Below are positions 19,707-30,140 of a DNA stretch of 64,000 nucleotides, one piece after another. Both the position numbers and the translations under genes were made by a program. Below the pieces are notes generated by a model. The model was not told where the DNA came from, searched no databases, and saw nothing but the letters and a program-made list of their open reading frames with translations. Numbering within the stretch: the first letter of the stretch is position 1; each line of letters opens with the position of its first letter. Origin of the DNA: an uncultured Oleiphilus sp. (GTDB lineage: Bacteria > Pseudomonadota > Gammaproteobacteria > Pseudomonadales > Oleiphilaceae); the NCBI GenBank assembly GCA_913020245.1, contig CAJWAD010000003.1, positions 1 through 64,000 of the forward strand, written 5' to 3'.

Positions 19707-20735
19707 ATGACACAAAGTAAGCGAATCGCTGTGCTAGGCGGTGGCAGCTTCGGGACCGTTATTGCGAATATTGCTGCAGAAAATGGCTACCCGGTTCATT
19801 TATGGATGCGTAACGAAGAGGCTGCCGATACGATTCGTCAAACAGGCGTAAATGAAAAGTATCTCCCTGGTTTAAAACTTCATGAGAACCTTCAGGTATT
19901 TACTGAGTTAAAAGAGGCAGTCGAAGAGGCAGAATTAATTTTCTTTGCCGTGCCGAGTAAGTCTTTTCGTTCTGTAGTTGAGCGCGTAGCACTCTTTATT
20001 TCGAAAGATCATATGCTCGTTAGTACCACGAAGGGAATTGAACCCGGTACGCTTAACTTAATGAGTGATATTCTTCGTTCGGAACTACCCAATAATACTC
20101 TAGGCGTGATGGGCGGCCCTAACTTAGCAAAAGAAATTGCGAAACATGAAATCACTGCAACAGTGATTGCAACGCAAAGCTCTAAGCTTCGTCAAATCGT
20201 TCAAGAGACTTTAGGGTGTGTTTATTTCCGCGTTTACGCGAGTGCCGATGTTTATGGCGTTGAGCTGGGCGGGGCTTTAAAAAATATTTATGCGATCATG
20301 GCGGGTATTTCTGCGGCGAAACAACTTGGCGAAAATACGATGGCGATGCTGTTAACTCGATCTTTAGCGGAAATGGGGCGGTTTGCTGAGACACAGGGTG
20401 CTAACCCGATGACTTTTCTCGGTCTTGCCGGTGTTGGTGATCTCATCGCTACATGCAGTTCGCCTTTAAGTCGTAACTATAGGGTCGGGCATGCCTTCGG
20501 TTCTGGGAAAACCTTGGATGCAGCTGTCGCTTCACTGGGTGAGGTTGCTGAAGGCGTTAACACCCTAACCCAAGTGAAACGCTATGCGGATGAGCAAGAC
20601 ATTTACATGCCACTTGTTCAAGGTTTGCATAAAGTATTGTTTGAGGGTGCGCAAGTTGAGCATGTTGTATCTAGTTTGATGCTAGCAGAACGTAATTCAG
20701 ACGTTGAATACACCTTGCCGAAAGACGAAATCTAA
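19707..20735 (+). CDS. gpsA: Glycerol-3-phosphate dehydrogenase [NAD(P)+]
   Basis: IAVLGGGSFGTVIANIAAENG, GGPNLAKEIA, ALKNIYAIMAGI, GVGDLIATCSSPLSRN; ATG at 19707 chosen over TTG at 19704. Confidence 0.96.
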   Translation: MTQSKRIAVLGGGSFGTVIANIAAENGYPVHLWMRNEEAADTIRQTGVNEKYLPGLKLHENLQVFTELKEAVEEAELIFFAVPSKSFRSVVERVALFISKDHMLVSTTKGIEPGTLNLMSDILRSELPNNTLGVMGGPNLAKEIAKHEITATVIATQSSKLRQIVQETLGCVYFRVYASADVYGVELGGALKNIYAIMAGISAAKQLGENTMAMLLTRSLAEMGRFAETQGANPMTFLGLAGVGDLIATCSSPLSRNYRVGHAFGSGKTLDAAVASLGEVAEGVNTLTQVKRYADEQDIYMPLVQGLHKVLFEGAQVEHVVSSLMLAERNSDVEYTLPKDEI

Positions 20736-20747
20736 GGGGAGCATGTT

Positions 20748-21002
20748 GTGCGGATTCTATATTTAATTCTGTTCGGGTTTATATTTTCTTTTATCGATTT
20801 ATTGTTAATAGCTATCGCTATTATACAAGCCCTTGCCAGCGTGTTGGGTGACGGCGCGATTCCTTCCGTGCAGCGTTTTGGTGCCAGCTTAGGAATCTAT
20901 TTAAAGCAAATAGCTGACTTTCTTTCGTATGCGTCCGATGAAAAACCGTTTCCTTACAGCGATTGGCCACAAGCCGATCTGGCCTCAGATGAGGGGGCTT
21001 GA
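20748..21002 (+). CDS. DUF4389-type small membrane protein
   Basis: 84 aa; two hydrophobic helices plus ...YASDEKPFPYSDWP. Confidence 0.7.
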   Translation: MRILYLILFGFIFSFIDLLLIAIAIIQALASVLGDGAIPSVQRFGASLGIYLKQIADFLSYASDEKPFPYSDWPQADLASDEGA

Positions 21003-21473
21003 GTGCCGCGTTTATTTTTAGGGCGACATGGCGAAGCGAGTTATGATGCGCCAAGTGATAGAAGCCGACCCCTCAGTGAACAAGGTATAAAGTCGTCAAA
21101 AATTGTCGTAGAAAAGCACACAAAGCGTTTATCTGACATCCAGACTATCTGGTGTAGTGATCTTTTACGTGCGCAACAGACTGCAAGAATTTATGCGGCA
21201 ACGTTAAATAAATCAGTCCAAGTAAAATCGTTTTTGCGTCCGGATAGTTCTCCTGAACGCGTCATTCGAAAAATTGAAGCGGCCTTTGATGCCGACGTTA
21301 GCGACTTGTTGATAGTTGGGCATCAACCTCTCTTGGGTGAATTGCAAAGTTTATTATGTGAGGGAAACTGTTACTCATCTCACCCCTTTATCACGTCTGA
21401 AATTACCCTTCTTCAGCTGGAATTAGTCGGTGTCGGCTTAGCTTCGTTTGACAGCCAATTTTTGCCGGTTTAG
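21003..21473 (+). CDS. sixA: Phosphohistidine phosphatase SixA-like
   Basis: LGRHGEAS, SDLLRAQQTA, IVGHQPLLGEL. Confidence 0.87.
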   Translation: MPRLFLGRHGEASYDAPSDRSRPLSEQGIKSSKIVVEKHTKRLSDIQTIWCSDLLRAQQTARIYAATLNKSVQVKSFLRPDSSPERVIRKIEAAFDADVSDLLIVGHQPLLGELQSLLCEGNCYSSHPFITSEITLLQLELVGVGLASFDSQFLPV

Positions 21474-21482
21474 CGCGTAAGC

Positions 21483-22610
21483 TTATGGATGGTTATTGAT
21501 TATCGCTTTCAATCTCGCGATAGCTAAATCGAGGCTTGTATAAGGTGTATAGTAATGCGGCGAGAAACGAATCCCCCCGCCACGGTTTGCACAAATTACC
21601 TTTGCTTGCATTAATGCCTTGTAGAGTGGTTCTGAATCTACGCCTTCAATTGAAAACGTTACAATTCCAGCTCGTTTTTCAGGCGCCTTAGGACTGAGTA
21701 TGGTGCAATCTAAATGTGTCTCGAGTGCATTAATTAGGTAGCTGACGCGACTGTTAATTTCTTCACTGATCTTCGTAACACCGCGTTCCAATATTAACGA
21801 TAAGCTTGCACTCAGTGCATGCGCGCCAAGCATATTGGGGCTGCCGCATTCAAAGCGCGTTGCATCCGATGCGGGTGACCATGATGATTTACCGTAATCG
21901 CCTTTTGCTTCGACCATGTGCCAGCCGAATTGGTGCAAGGTCAATTCTGAGATGATCTTACGTTTTACATAAAGCAATGCTAAACCTTCTGGTGCCATCA
22001 GCCATTTATGGCCATCCGCCACAATGAAATCGGCTTGAATTTCAGGCTGATTAAACTCGAATGCACCGAGGCTTTGGATCGCATCGACACACAGTAATAT
22101 ATTCTGCTTTTGGCAAAAGGTAGAAAGTGCAGTTAGATCACACCTCAAGCCACTTGCATATTGAACAGAGCTGACTGAGATTAAACGAGTGTTTGGGCCA
22201 GCGGCATCAATAAGTGACTGTGCAACGTTATGTTCATTGATCGTTACCCGTTTTGTTTTAACCGATTTTGTGGCTAATGATTCCCATACGATTCGGTTAG
22301 ATGGGAATTCACCGGCACAAATCAGTATTTCATCGTTGGTTTGCCAATTTATGCCATAAGCAATGGTAGATAAGGCTTCCGAAGTGCTTTTGGCTAGGGC
22401 AATTTCATCGGTCTGTGAGAGCCCAAGTAGTTGGGCAAATTGCACTCGTACTGTATTTTCTACTTCCATCCATCTGAGGTAATCCGTCGCGCCGTTGCAT
22501 GCATTTTCGTCGGCAAACTGTTTGACCGCTTCACAGGTTCTAATTGGCCACGGACTGACCGCGGCATGATTGAGATAAGCAATATCCTCGTTTAGATTAA
22601 AATCTTGCAC
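21483..22610 (-). CDS. Class V aminotransferase (cysteine desulfurase-like)
   Basis: 375 aa; YLNHAAVSPWP, CVDAIQSLGAF, DFIVADGHKWLMAPEG (PLP Lys). Confidence 0.88.
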   Translation of the reverse strand: MQDFNLNEDIAYLNHAAVSPWPIRTCEAVKQFADENACNGATDYLRWMEVENTVRVQFAQLLGLSQTDEIALAKSTSEALSTIAYGINWQTNDEILICAGEFPSNRIVWESLATKSVKTKRVTINEHNVAQSLIDAAGPNTRLISVSSVQYASGLRCDLTALSTFCQKQNILLCVDAIQSLGAFEFNQPEIQADFIVADGHKWLMAPEGLALLYVKRKIISELTLHQFGWHMVEAKGDYGKSSWSPASDATRFECGSPNMLGAHALSASLSLILERGVTKISEEINSRVSYLINALETHLDCTILSPKAPEKRAGIVTFSIEGVDSEPLYKALMQAKVICANRGGGIRFSPHYYTPYTSLDLAIARLKAIINNHP

Positions 22611-22659
22611 CGGCCTGCCTTATAGTTATGATACGCAATTATTTGATGAAGACGCGACT

Positions 22660-23553
22660 ATGCACGCATTTCCTATAAATTACATTGAACCCGTATTTCG
22701 TCCACCTAGCGAGGCAAACTCGTTAATTCTGCCGGTCACCAACGGCTGCTCTTGGAATAAATGTACGTTTTGTGAGATGTACACGCAAGATCAGAAGAGA
22801 TTTCGAGCCCGAAAAGATGCAGAAATCTTTGCAGATATCGATAGGGCGGGCAAAGCACTGCCGGCTACAAGGCGTGTTTTTCTTGCTGATGGGGATGCAA
22901 TGGTATTATCCATGCGTCGTTTAAAAAGCATTATGCAAAAATTACATGAAGCTTTTCCTCATTTAGAACGTATATCGTCCTACTGCTTGCCGAGAAATAT
23001 TGCCAAAAAAACCGTTTCAGAGCTAAAAGAACTTGCTGAGTTGGGTTTAGGGATTCTTTACGTGGGTTTAGAGTCAGGTGATGATCTTGTGCTAAACAAA
23101 GTCAATAAAGGTGAGAGTTTTGAGTCCTCGGTCTCTGCCGTTAAGAAAATTGGCGAGGCCGGTATTCGCTCTTCAGTGATGATTTTAAACGGCCTCGGCG
23201 GTCAGCGCTATTCGGAGCAACATGCCAGAAACTCGGCGCGAGCAGTTAACGCCACTCAGCCAGATTTTGTGTCTACTTTAATTGTGAGTTTTCCGGCAGG
23301 CGAAACGCGTTTTCGCGCTGATTTTGAAGATTATATGCCGATGACGCAAACCCAGTTGTTCAGAGAACTGCGCATTTTCATTGACGCGCTAGAGTTAACA
23401 GAGAGCCAATTCAGAAGCGATCATGCTTCGAATTATTTGCCATTGAAAGGCGTGCTTGGGCAAGATAAGGATCGCTTGTTACAACAATTAGACTTTGCGA
23501 TAAACGAACCGGACAAAGCTCTTTTGCGTAAAGAGTGGGAGCGAGGCTTATAA
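22660..23553 (+). CDS. Radical SAM protein
   Basis: CSWNKCTFCEMY (CxxxCxxC), GLGILYVGLESGDD. Confidence 0.88.
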   Translation: MHAFPINYIEPVFRPPSEANSLILPVTNGCSWNKCTFCEMYTQDQKRFRARKDAEIFADIDRAGKALPATRRVFLADGDAMVLSMRRLKSIMQKLHEAFPHLERISSYCLPRNIAKKTVSELKELAELGLGILYVGLESGDDLVLNKVNKGESFESSVSAVKKIGEAGIRSSVMILNGLGGQRYSEQHARNSARAVNATQPDFVSTLIVSFPAGETRFRADFEDYMPMTQTQLFRELRIFIDALELTESQFRSDHASNYLPLKGVLGQDKDRLLQQLDFAINEPDKALLRKEWERGL

Positions 23554-23586
23554 CCGTTAAGTGCATATGCAAATATTGGAGGATCT

Positions 23587-24159
23587 GTGATTACTAAACA
23601 AGAGTTACCAAATATTCCTCAAGAGTTAATTGAGTTATTGAACTCACCGAATGAAATTCCACCGGTTGAAACTTGGCAGCCGACGCGCGTTGGCGAGGTA
23701 GATATTCGTATCGCTCGTAATGGCAATTGGCTTTATCAAAATGAACGTATGGAACGAGAAGCCACGGTGCAGTTGTTCGCGAGAATTCTGGTTTTAGAGG
23801 CGAACGATTACTTCCTTGTGACGCCTGTTGAAAAGATGAAGATAACGGTAGACGCCTTCCCATTTGTGATCAGGATGATGCATGTAGAAGGGGATGGCGT
23901 GACGCAGCGTGTTGTCCTATCAACTAATGTCGGTGACACGTTTGTGTTAGGCGCAGAGCACCCTATCGCTTTTGAGGGAACAGAAAGTAGCCCTGTCCCG
24001 ACCGTTCTGGTGCGCCGTAATTTGAAAGCATTAATCAGTCGGCAAGTATACTATGAGCTGGCCGAATACATGGTACCCCGAGTCGCAATAACGTCAGATG
24101 AAACGTCATCTGCGGAATTGTATGGCTTGTGGAGTAATGGCCATTTTTTCGAGTTATAG
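23587..24159 (+). CDS. DUF1285-family protein
   Basis: 190 aa, GTG start; IRIARNGNWLYQNERMEREATVQLFARIL...YFLVTPVEK. Confidence 0.75.
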   Translation: MITKQELPNIPQELIELLNSPNEIPPVETWQPTRVGEVDIRIARNGNWLYQNERMEREATVQLFARILVLEANDYFLVTPVEKMKITVDAFPFVIRMMHVEGDGVTQRVVLSTNVGDTFVLGAEHPIAFEGTESSPVPTVLVRRNLKALISRQVYYELAEYMVPRVAITSDETSSAELYGLWSNGHFFEL

Positions 24160-24239
24160 TTTAGCGCAACTTATGCATAAAAAAGCGTTTTATGACGGGC
24201 CATACACGTCTACTTATCAATGTAACCGCGTGAGTGAGA

Positions 24240-26336
24240 CTAGTTGTCTTCACTAAAGTCGTAATTCATTTCGCTAGCCGGTGCTTGCAAGTAATAGCCT
24301 TGAATATAGTTCACCCCAGCTTGCCATAGGGTTGATAACAACGAAGCGCTCTCAACGAGTGGTACGATGGTCAATTTATTCATTGATTGAAGCGTCGAAA
24401 TGAGCTCTTTTACGGCTTCTTTTTCCTCAGGCCCTTTTTGCATTTCTTGGGTGAACGTACCCTCTAACTTAATGTATTGTGGGCTGAGATGTTTAAGTAA
24501 ATTGAATGGATTAAGAGCGCGGCCAAACTGATTAACCGACAACTTACAATGTAAAGTGCCTAAGCCTTTTTCGAATTCTTTTGCATGTTTAAGGTAACTG
24601 ATCGCATGTGCCTCCGAAATCTGAAAGATCAACGAGTCGCCGGGTAAGCGAGCTGCTTTTAATGCCACATTTAGCCACGAAGTGAAGCTATTATCTTGCA
24701 GCGTTTCAGCAGTTAAGTTAATAAACAACTGCGTATCATGGCCTTGTGAGCGGTGCTCGCTTAGGTGCTTGATGGTTTGCAACACAACCCATTTATCGAT
24801 TCTAGCTGCTAACTCGCTTGGGCCACTGGGAGGTAGAAAATCATAGGGGCTTACCTCTTGGCCCTCACTATCAATCATGCGAATGAACGCTTCGTAGTGC
24901 TCAGAGGTTTGGCCACGTAGACTAATTACAGGTTGAAAAAGGAGTTTAAACTGATTGTCTGCTAGTGCGTTCTGGATCATTTCCATTGCCTTATCATGAT
25001 CACCCAACGCATTATCGGTTTCTGGTTGGTACAGAGCAAAAGCATTGCCGTTTTTTGTCGATTCTTTTTGATAAATACCGTCTGAAGCGGTTTGTGCTCG
25101 GCCTAGAATATCTTTGACGGTCGGCGCATTAGCATTAATGATCGTGGCCCCAATACTTAATGTCATTTGTATCGTGGTACCTTCAACCTCGAATAGTTTA
25201 TCTTCCACGTCTTTTAGAATGGCACGCCCCATCTCTTCTAACGCATCTTTCTCCTCAGTTTTGCAAATTAAACCAAATACGTCGTCACTCAGGCGAGCTA
25301 GGCAAACTTTGTCTGAATGTTTTTGTTTCAACATTTCTGCTAAGTCATGCAAGGCAATATCAGCATCTGCAATACCGAGATTTGTTTTGATCGATTGAAA
25401 ATTATCAATGGCGATATATAGTGCGGCGTATTGCTGACTATTTGCCTGCGCTTTTTCCTTTGCGCCATGCAATGCGTCCATAAAATAATGGCGGTTATAC
25501 AAGCCAGTTAAGACATCAACCTGGCTCATTTCTTTTAAGCGTTCTTCAAGTTGGGCGCTATCGGCTTCTGGTCGAAGGATAACTTGAAGGCATGCCTCAC
25601 CATCATAGCTGGCTTGCGACAAACTCATAGCGGAGCCAATTTCGGTGCCGTCTTCTCTGAGCGTGGCGACGTTTATGTCTGCGACACCCGACTTTATATC
25701 TTTTTCGTTCAACTCTTTTATCAGATTTTTGAACATGTCAACAGAGTTGCCTGCTAACGTATCTAAAACCGGTATGCAGATCATTTCATCAAGATCGTCA
25801 TAGCCAAGTAGCTGCAAATATGAGTTGTTTGCATAAATGTGCATGCCATCGTTAATGTAGGCAATGGCGTCTTTTGAACTATCTAGTAGCAGTTCGCAGC
25901 GATGTTCAATATCCTTTACTTCAAGTTCTAGACGGCGTAATTTTTGATGCTCTGCAATATGCGAGAGTTCGCGCTTAACTACTTGAACCAGATGTTTTTC
26001 GTTTTCTTCAACTACGACGTCGTGTACCCCTGCTTTGAGGTGTGCGACCAGCTGATTTGTATCGTGTTTTTCGCTCAATAACACAAGTGGTGTGTACAAA
26101 TCTTTATGTTTTATATGTTTGAGAATACTGCTGAGGTCGAAGTCTAGAGAGGATTCTCGCACAATGAGAAGCTCCCAAGTTTGTCCGTTTAGCGCTTCAA
26201 GCACGGCTTCTTCGCTTTCTACATGCTGAGCGCGCGTCGCGATACCGGCATTGCGCAGTAAGCTAACAAGCTTTTCGGCTGTATTTTCTGACTGGTCAAG
26301 AATCAATAAAAATAGTGAGTCCGCATTTTTTTTCAT
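24240..26336 (-). CDS. FimX-like REC-PAS-GGDEF-EAL protein with degenerate catalytic motifs
   Basis: 698 aa; REC-like N-terminus, PAS-like region, GGDEF replaced by SDDVF, EAL replaced by EAF, DDFG-type motif replaced by NQFG. Confidence 0.83.
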   Translation of the reverse strand: MKKNADSLFLLILDQSENTAEKLVSLLRNAGIATRAQHVESEEAVLEALNGQTWELLIVRESSLDFDLSSILKHIKHKDLYTPLVLLSEKHDTNQLVAHLKAGVHDVVVEENEKHLVQVVKRELSHIAEHQKLRRLELEVKDIEHRCELLLDSSKDAIAYINDGMHIYANNSYLQLLGYDDLDEMICIPVLDTLAGNSVDMFKNLIKELNEKDIKSGVADINVATLREDGTEIGSAMSLSQASYDGEACLQVILRPEADSAQLEERLKEMSQVDVLTGLYNRHYFMDALHGAKEKAQANSQQYAALYIAIDNFQSIKTNLGIADADIALHDLAEMLKQKHSDKVCLARLSDDVFGLICKTEEKDALEEMGRAILKDVEDKLFEVEGTTIQMTLSIGATIINANAPTVKDILGRAQTASDGIYQKESTKNGNAFALYQPETDNALGDHDKAMEMIQNALADNQFKLLFQPVISLRGQTSEHYEAFIRMIDSEGQEVSPYDFLPPSGPSELAARIDKWVVLQTIKHLSEHRSQGHDTQLFINLTAETLQDNSFTSWLNVALKAARLPGDSLIFQISEAHAISYLKHAKEFEKGLGTLHCKLSVNQFGRALNPFNLLKHLSPQYIKLEGTFTQEMQKGPEEKEAVKELISTLQSMNKLTIVPLVESASLLSTLWQAGVNYIQGYYLQAPASEMNYDFSEDN

Positions 26337-26363
26337 TGTTTGTTACTTCATTCAACGAGGCTG

Positions 26364-28166
26364 TTAAAGGTCTTGCCAGAGCGAGTCGAACTCATCTTCC
26401 TTAGAGAACTGATTTTTCTTGTTTGTTTGGTATTTGAGGCTTTTCGAGTCGAAGCTATTGCTACCGTTCATTGTAAATTGGGTGAAACTGGCCGTTTCAG
26501 AAATGATCTCTTCTAGCATGCATTTACTCTCCATGCCGTTGTGACGAATCATTACCTTATTACCCATTTGGAAGGGCATACGTGGCGTTATTAGCGTAGC
26601 AGGTTGCGCGACAGCAGTGATCTCTGGTAGCAATAAACCTCGCATAAATTCTGAGTGACTGCCGGTACGTTGTAGTTGCTGCACTGCAACTGATTGAGCA
26701 TTAGGTGCGAATAGTTCAATTCCAAGCTGTGTGCCTTTTTGTTTGGAGTGACGTATCCAGCGAATCACGGCAACACTCCACGTTTTTGATGGAATTTCTC
26801 GAACGCAAAGTAATTCCCCTGCCTGCACATTGCTGGGTAACTCATCATTCCACTGAATACAGTAGCCGCCCGGGCTGGTGTTTACTAAGCCTACTTTGTA
26901 GGTCGGGAATTTTTTATCTTCGCTGTTGTCTTTGTCACTGCCGAAATCAATAGCCGTGTCATCGGTTGAAGATTGCGCACCCATGACCGATTCTGCATCG
27001 AACGATTGGCTCCAGGTGTCTTGTTTTTTTTGTGCCGCTGAGATGAAGCTATCTTCTTGTTCTGCATCAAATAATTGATCGCCGATCAGCAATTTTTGGA
27101 AACTTGTTTTGCTCGCATGATGGTAGTGACATGAGCTTATTCCGACAGCCAATTCAAGGTGGCCATTACTCGCCATACGTTTGAAAATACGTTTTGTTAA
27201 AATGCCAAACGCGTGACTTAAGTGCCTAAGCAGTGAATTACTTAACTTATCGGCATGCGGTAGGTGTACATTTTTGTCTGAGGCCTCATCACTTGCGCTG
27301 ATATAATTAGTCAAACGTGTCACTAATTCTGCTGTTTCAAACCCGTAATAATGTTCGCTGAGCGCTGCATGAGATAGGCTTTTGTGCCTCGGGGGGGCGT
27401 CATCTTGGAAATTTACGCAAAATACAGCGTTGTTGAGATTGCCTGAGCCGAACTCTGTGTACTCGGCCCAAGCGCCGAAAACTTGATAAGCGGTATTTAT
27501 ATCTGTTTGACGCAGTTGATTTGGTCGACAGCACGCCAGCAAAAGGTTTCGACGATATGCTTGATCAATGCGCGTTTCTTGCGCGAGTTCGAAGTGCTCG
27601 TCTTTGACCGCTTGACGCAACAAGCCCAATGTTTCGCAAAATCGATACACTTCATGCATCTCTTGCCAAATAGTTTTCGGTGCATGCATATATAGTTGAT
27701 CACATAGCAATAATAGTGACCCATATTCGGTAATCACTCGGTGAGAGGCCGCACCAAAATTCTTTCGAATCAGTTCATTGCCCATGCGAGGGATGGACGT
27801 CATCAAAACTATTTTATAGCCCATTGCAAGCTGAAAGCGCAGCGTTTGGACTAAGTTAATGATCTTACGTTGGCGTTCTTGTGGCGTGATCGAACGATTT
27901 AAAAAATGCTTAGACAATTCACCGCAGACAAAATGGATGGCTTGGCGGAGTGACTCGAGGGCCTGAAAACGTTCGGCAGGCGACATTGACAAGATATTCA
28001 ATTCGCGAATTGCCATATACAGTTGACGAGCCGTTTCGCCAATATTTGCCATAGGTAATTGGTTTTTCCACTTTGCAATCGCCTCAGGCGTATTTTCCGC
28101 AAACGTTAACGAATCCAATGTTTGTTCAGGAATGGCAATGTTTAGTTCTAGTTCTGGGCCAAGCAT
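26364..28166 (-). CDS. Conserved protein with C-terminal PilZ-like region, encoded immediately upstream of the FimX-like gene
   Basis: 600 aa; TYKVGLVNTSPGGYCIQW...VIRWIRHSKQKGTQLGIEL resembles the PilZ (D/N)xSxxG segment; otherwise helical. Confidence 0.6.
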   Translation of the reverse strand: MLGPELELNIAIPEQTLDSLTFAENTPEAIAKWKNQLPMANIGETARQLYMAIRELNILSMSPAERFQALESLRQAIHFVCGELSKHFLNRSITPQERQRKIINLVQTLRFQLAMGYKIVLMTSIPRMGNELIRKNFGAASHRVITEYGSLLLLCDQLYMHAPKTIWQEMHEVYRFCETLGLLRQAVKDEHFELAQETRIDQAYRRNLLLACCRPNQLRQTDINTAYQVFGAWAEYTEFGSGNLNNAVFCVNFQDDAPPRHKSLSHAALSEHYYGFETAELVTRLTNYISASDEASDKNVHLPHADKLSNSLLRHLSHAFGILTKRIFKRMASNGHLELAVGISSCHYHHASKTSFQKLLIGDQLFDAEQEDSFISAAQKKQDTWSQSFDAESVMGAQSSTDDTAIDFGSDKDNSEDKKFPTYKVGLVNTSPGGYCIQWNDELPSNVQAGELLCVREIPSKTWSVAVIRWIRHSKQKGTQLGIELFAPNAQSVAVQQLQRTGSHSEFMRGLLLPEITAVAQPATLITPRMPFQMGNKVMIRHNGMESKCMLEEIISETASFTQFTMNGSNSFDSKSLKYQTNKKNQFSKEDEFDSLWQDL

Positions 28167-28362
28167 CCGGTGTTCCAGCGATCAAAATGTATAACTATAA
28201 GTGTATGCCACGGCGCGGCGCAGGGCGCTGTCGCGGCTAATTTCGGTTTACCTAATCAGCATAGCAGGGATTTTAAATCTGTCCCGATTTTTAGTGTTAA
28301 AGTCTTGTATTTACTAAGGAATCAGTGGGCATTCTCAATCGAAGCTTGATTCATCATTACTT

Positions 28363-29406
28363 TCAGAGGGAAACAGGCGTTTTGCTGCGTTCACCTGGTG
28401 ATTCGAGTACTAATTTTGGCACTAAAAAGCCGGGTAACAGGGCAAGAAGGCATTTATAAATTTTATGGGCTTCTTGTTCACCGATATCGAAATGTGCAGC
28501 GCCGCTTACTTTATCAAGTAAGTGGAGATAATAGGGCTGAACATTAAGTTCCCATAACGATTCGCTAAGCGTTGCGAGTGCGCGTGCGTCGTCATTTACG
28601 CCCTTTAGTAATACGCTTTGATTTAAAAGTTGAATACCTTGTGAGTGAAGCCTCGCGAGCGCATTCGCGACGTCTTCTCCGAGTTCTTGCGCATGATTAC
28701 AATGACTGACAACAATTAAGCGGCAGCGTCTGTTTTTGAAAATGTCTAGTAGTTCGTTGGTCACGCGTTGTGGGAGGGCAGGCAACAGGCGCGTATGTAT
28801 ACGAATGCGGCGAATATGCTTAATCTCGTCAACCTGAGTTATGAGCCGATTTAGTGCTTTGTCGCTCATTACTAAGGGGTCGCCACCACTTAAAATGACT
28901 TCATTAATTTCTTCGTGTTTAGCGATGTAGTCTAAACTCAATTGCCAACTTTCCTGACTATTTCGATGGTCGCTGTAGGGGAAATTACGACGAAAGCAAT
29001 AGCGGCAATGAATGGCGCAGCTTTGCGTCGCAATCAACAGAACGCGGCTCTTATATTTATGAATTAAACCGGGTACGGGCGAAAAGTCTTGCTCGGCTAA
29101 CGGTTCCTCGATAAATCCGTTGACGTTCAAAAACTCTTTTGTTTGCGGTAAAACCTGCAAAAGTAGTGGATCGTTTAGATTACCCACTTGGATTTTTTGC
29201 AAATAAGGTTCGGGAACAACAAGCGGAAAAAGAGACTCAGCATTTTGTTCGCTGCAATCGGCCGCGCTTGCAGAGGTACAGTTGTTGTCCAGGCCAAGGC
29301 GCTGGAATAGGCTTTCTCGAGATATGCGGCTTCGCGACAAAATTGTACGCCAATTTTCTTTTTCATTTCTCTCTTTTTCGACAGCAATGTTCGAAATCGG
29401 TATCAT
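28363..29406 (-). CDS. epmB: EF-P beta-lysylation protein EpmB (lysine 2,3-aminomutase family)
   Basis: Radical SAM motif CAIHCRYCFRRNFPY, VILSGGDPL; divergent from efp. Confidence 0.94.
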   Translation of the reverse strand: MIPISNIAVEKERNEKENWRTILSRSRISRESLFQRLGLDNNCTSASAADCSEQNAESLFPLVVPEPYLQKIQVGNLNDPLLLQVLPQTKEFLNVNGFIEEPLAEQDFSPVPGLIHKYKSRVLLIATQSCAIHCRYCFRRNFPYSDHRNSQESWQLSLDYIAKHEEINEVILSGGDPLVMSDKALNRLITQVDEIKHIRRIRIHTRLLPALPQRVTNELLDIFKNRRCRLIVVSHCNHAQELGEDVANALARLHSQGIQLLNQSVLLKGVNDDARALATLSESLWELNVQPYYLHLLDKVSGAAHFDIGEQEAHKIYKCLLALLPGFLVPKLVLESPGERSKTPVSL

Positions 29407-29546
29407 TAGCGCCTTCAGTTTTTGGGCCGACTTAGAGGCCGCATAATCTACACCTTTAGGCCGGTAAGCACCAGACCAGCTTAAATCGATTAATCAGTGA
29501 ACTTGCCAGTAATGGTATATTTAAGTCAGAGTTAAGCGAGAGTTAA

Positions 29547-30119
29547 ATGGCTAATTTTTCAACCAACGAATTTAAGGGCGGCCTCAAAGTAATGCTTGAT
29601 GGCGATCCATGCTCGATCCTTGAGAATGAATATGTGAAACCAGGAAAAGGACAAGCATTCAACCGCGTCAAACTGCGAAATTTGCGGACGGGTCGTGTTT
29701 GGGAGCGCACCTTTAAATCTGGGGAGTCGCTCGAAGGTGCCGACGTCATGGACCATGATATGGAATATCTCTATACCGACGGAGAATTCTGGCACTTTAT
29801 GATGACCGACGGTTCATTTGAGCAGCATGGCGCAGACGAAAAGGCTGTCGCAGATTCCCTAAAATGGTTAAAAGAACAAGAAGTCTATGTGGTGACACTC
29901 TATAACGGTGCACCCTTATCGATTGCGCCCCCCAATTTTGTCGAACTTGAAGTTGTTGAAACGGATCCCGGTGTGAAGGGCGACACCGCACAAGGTGGCA
30001 CAAAGCCGGCAACACTCTCGACGGGCGCTATCGTAAATGTACCTTTGTTTGTAAATATAGGGGAAGTGTTGCGTATTGATACTCGTAAAGGCGAGTATGT
30101 TAGCCGAGCAAAAGGTTGA
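29547..30119 (+). CDS. efp: Elongation factor P
   Basis: 190 aa; [20 protein letters not shown]-terminal [23 protein letters not shown]. Confidence 0.97.
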   Translation: MANFSTNEFKGGLKVMLDGDPCSILENEYVKPGKGQAFNRVKLRNLRTGRVWERTFKSGESLEGADVMDHDMEYLYTDGEFWHFMMTDGSFEQHGADEKAVADSLKWLKEQEVYVVTLYNGAPLSIAPPNFVELEVVETDPGVKGDTAQGGTKPATLSTGAIVNVPLFVNIGEVLRIDTRKGEYVSRAKG

Positions 30120-30140
30120 GCGAGAGAGAGTTACACAAGA

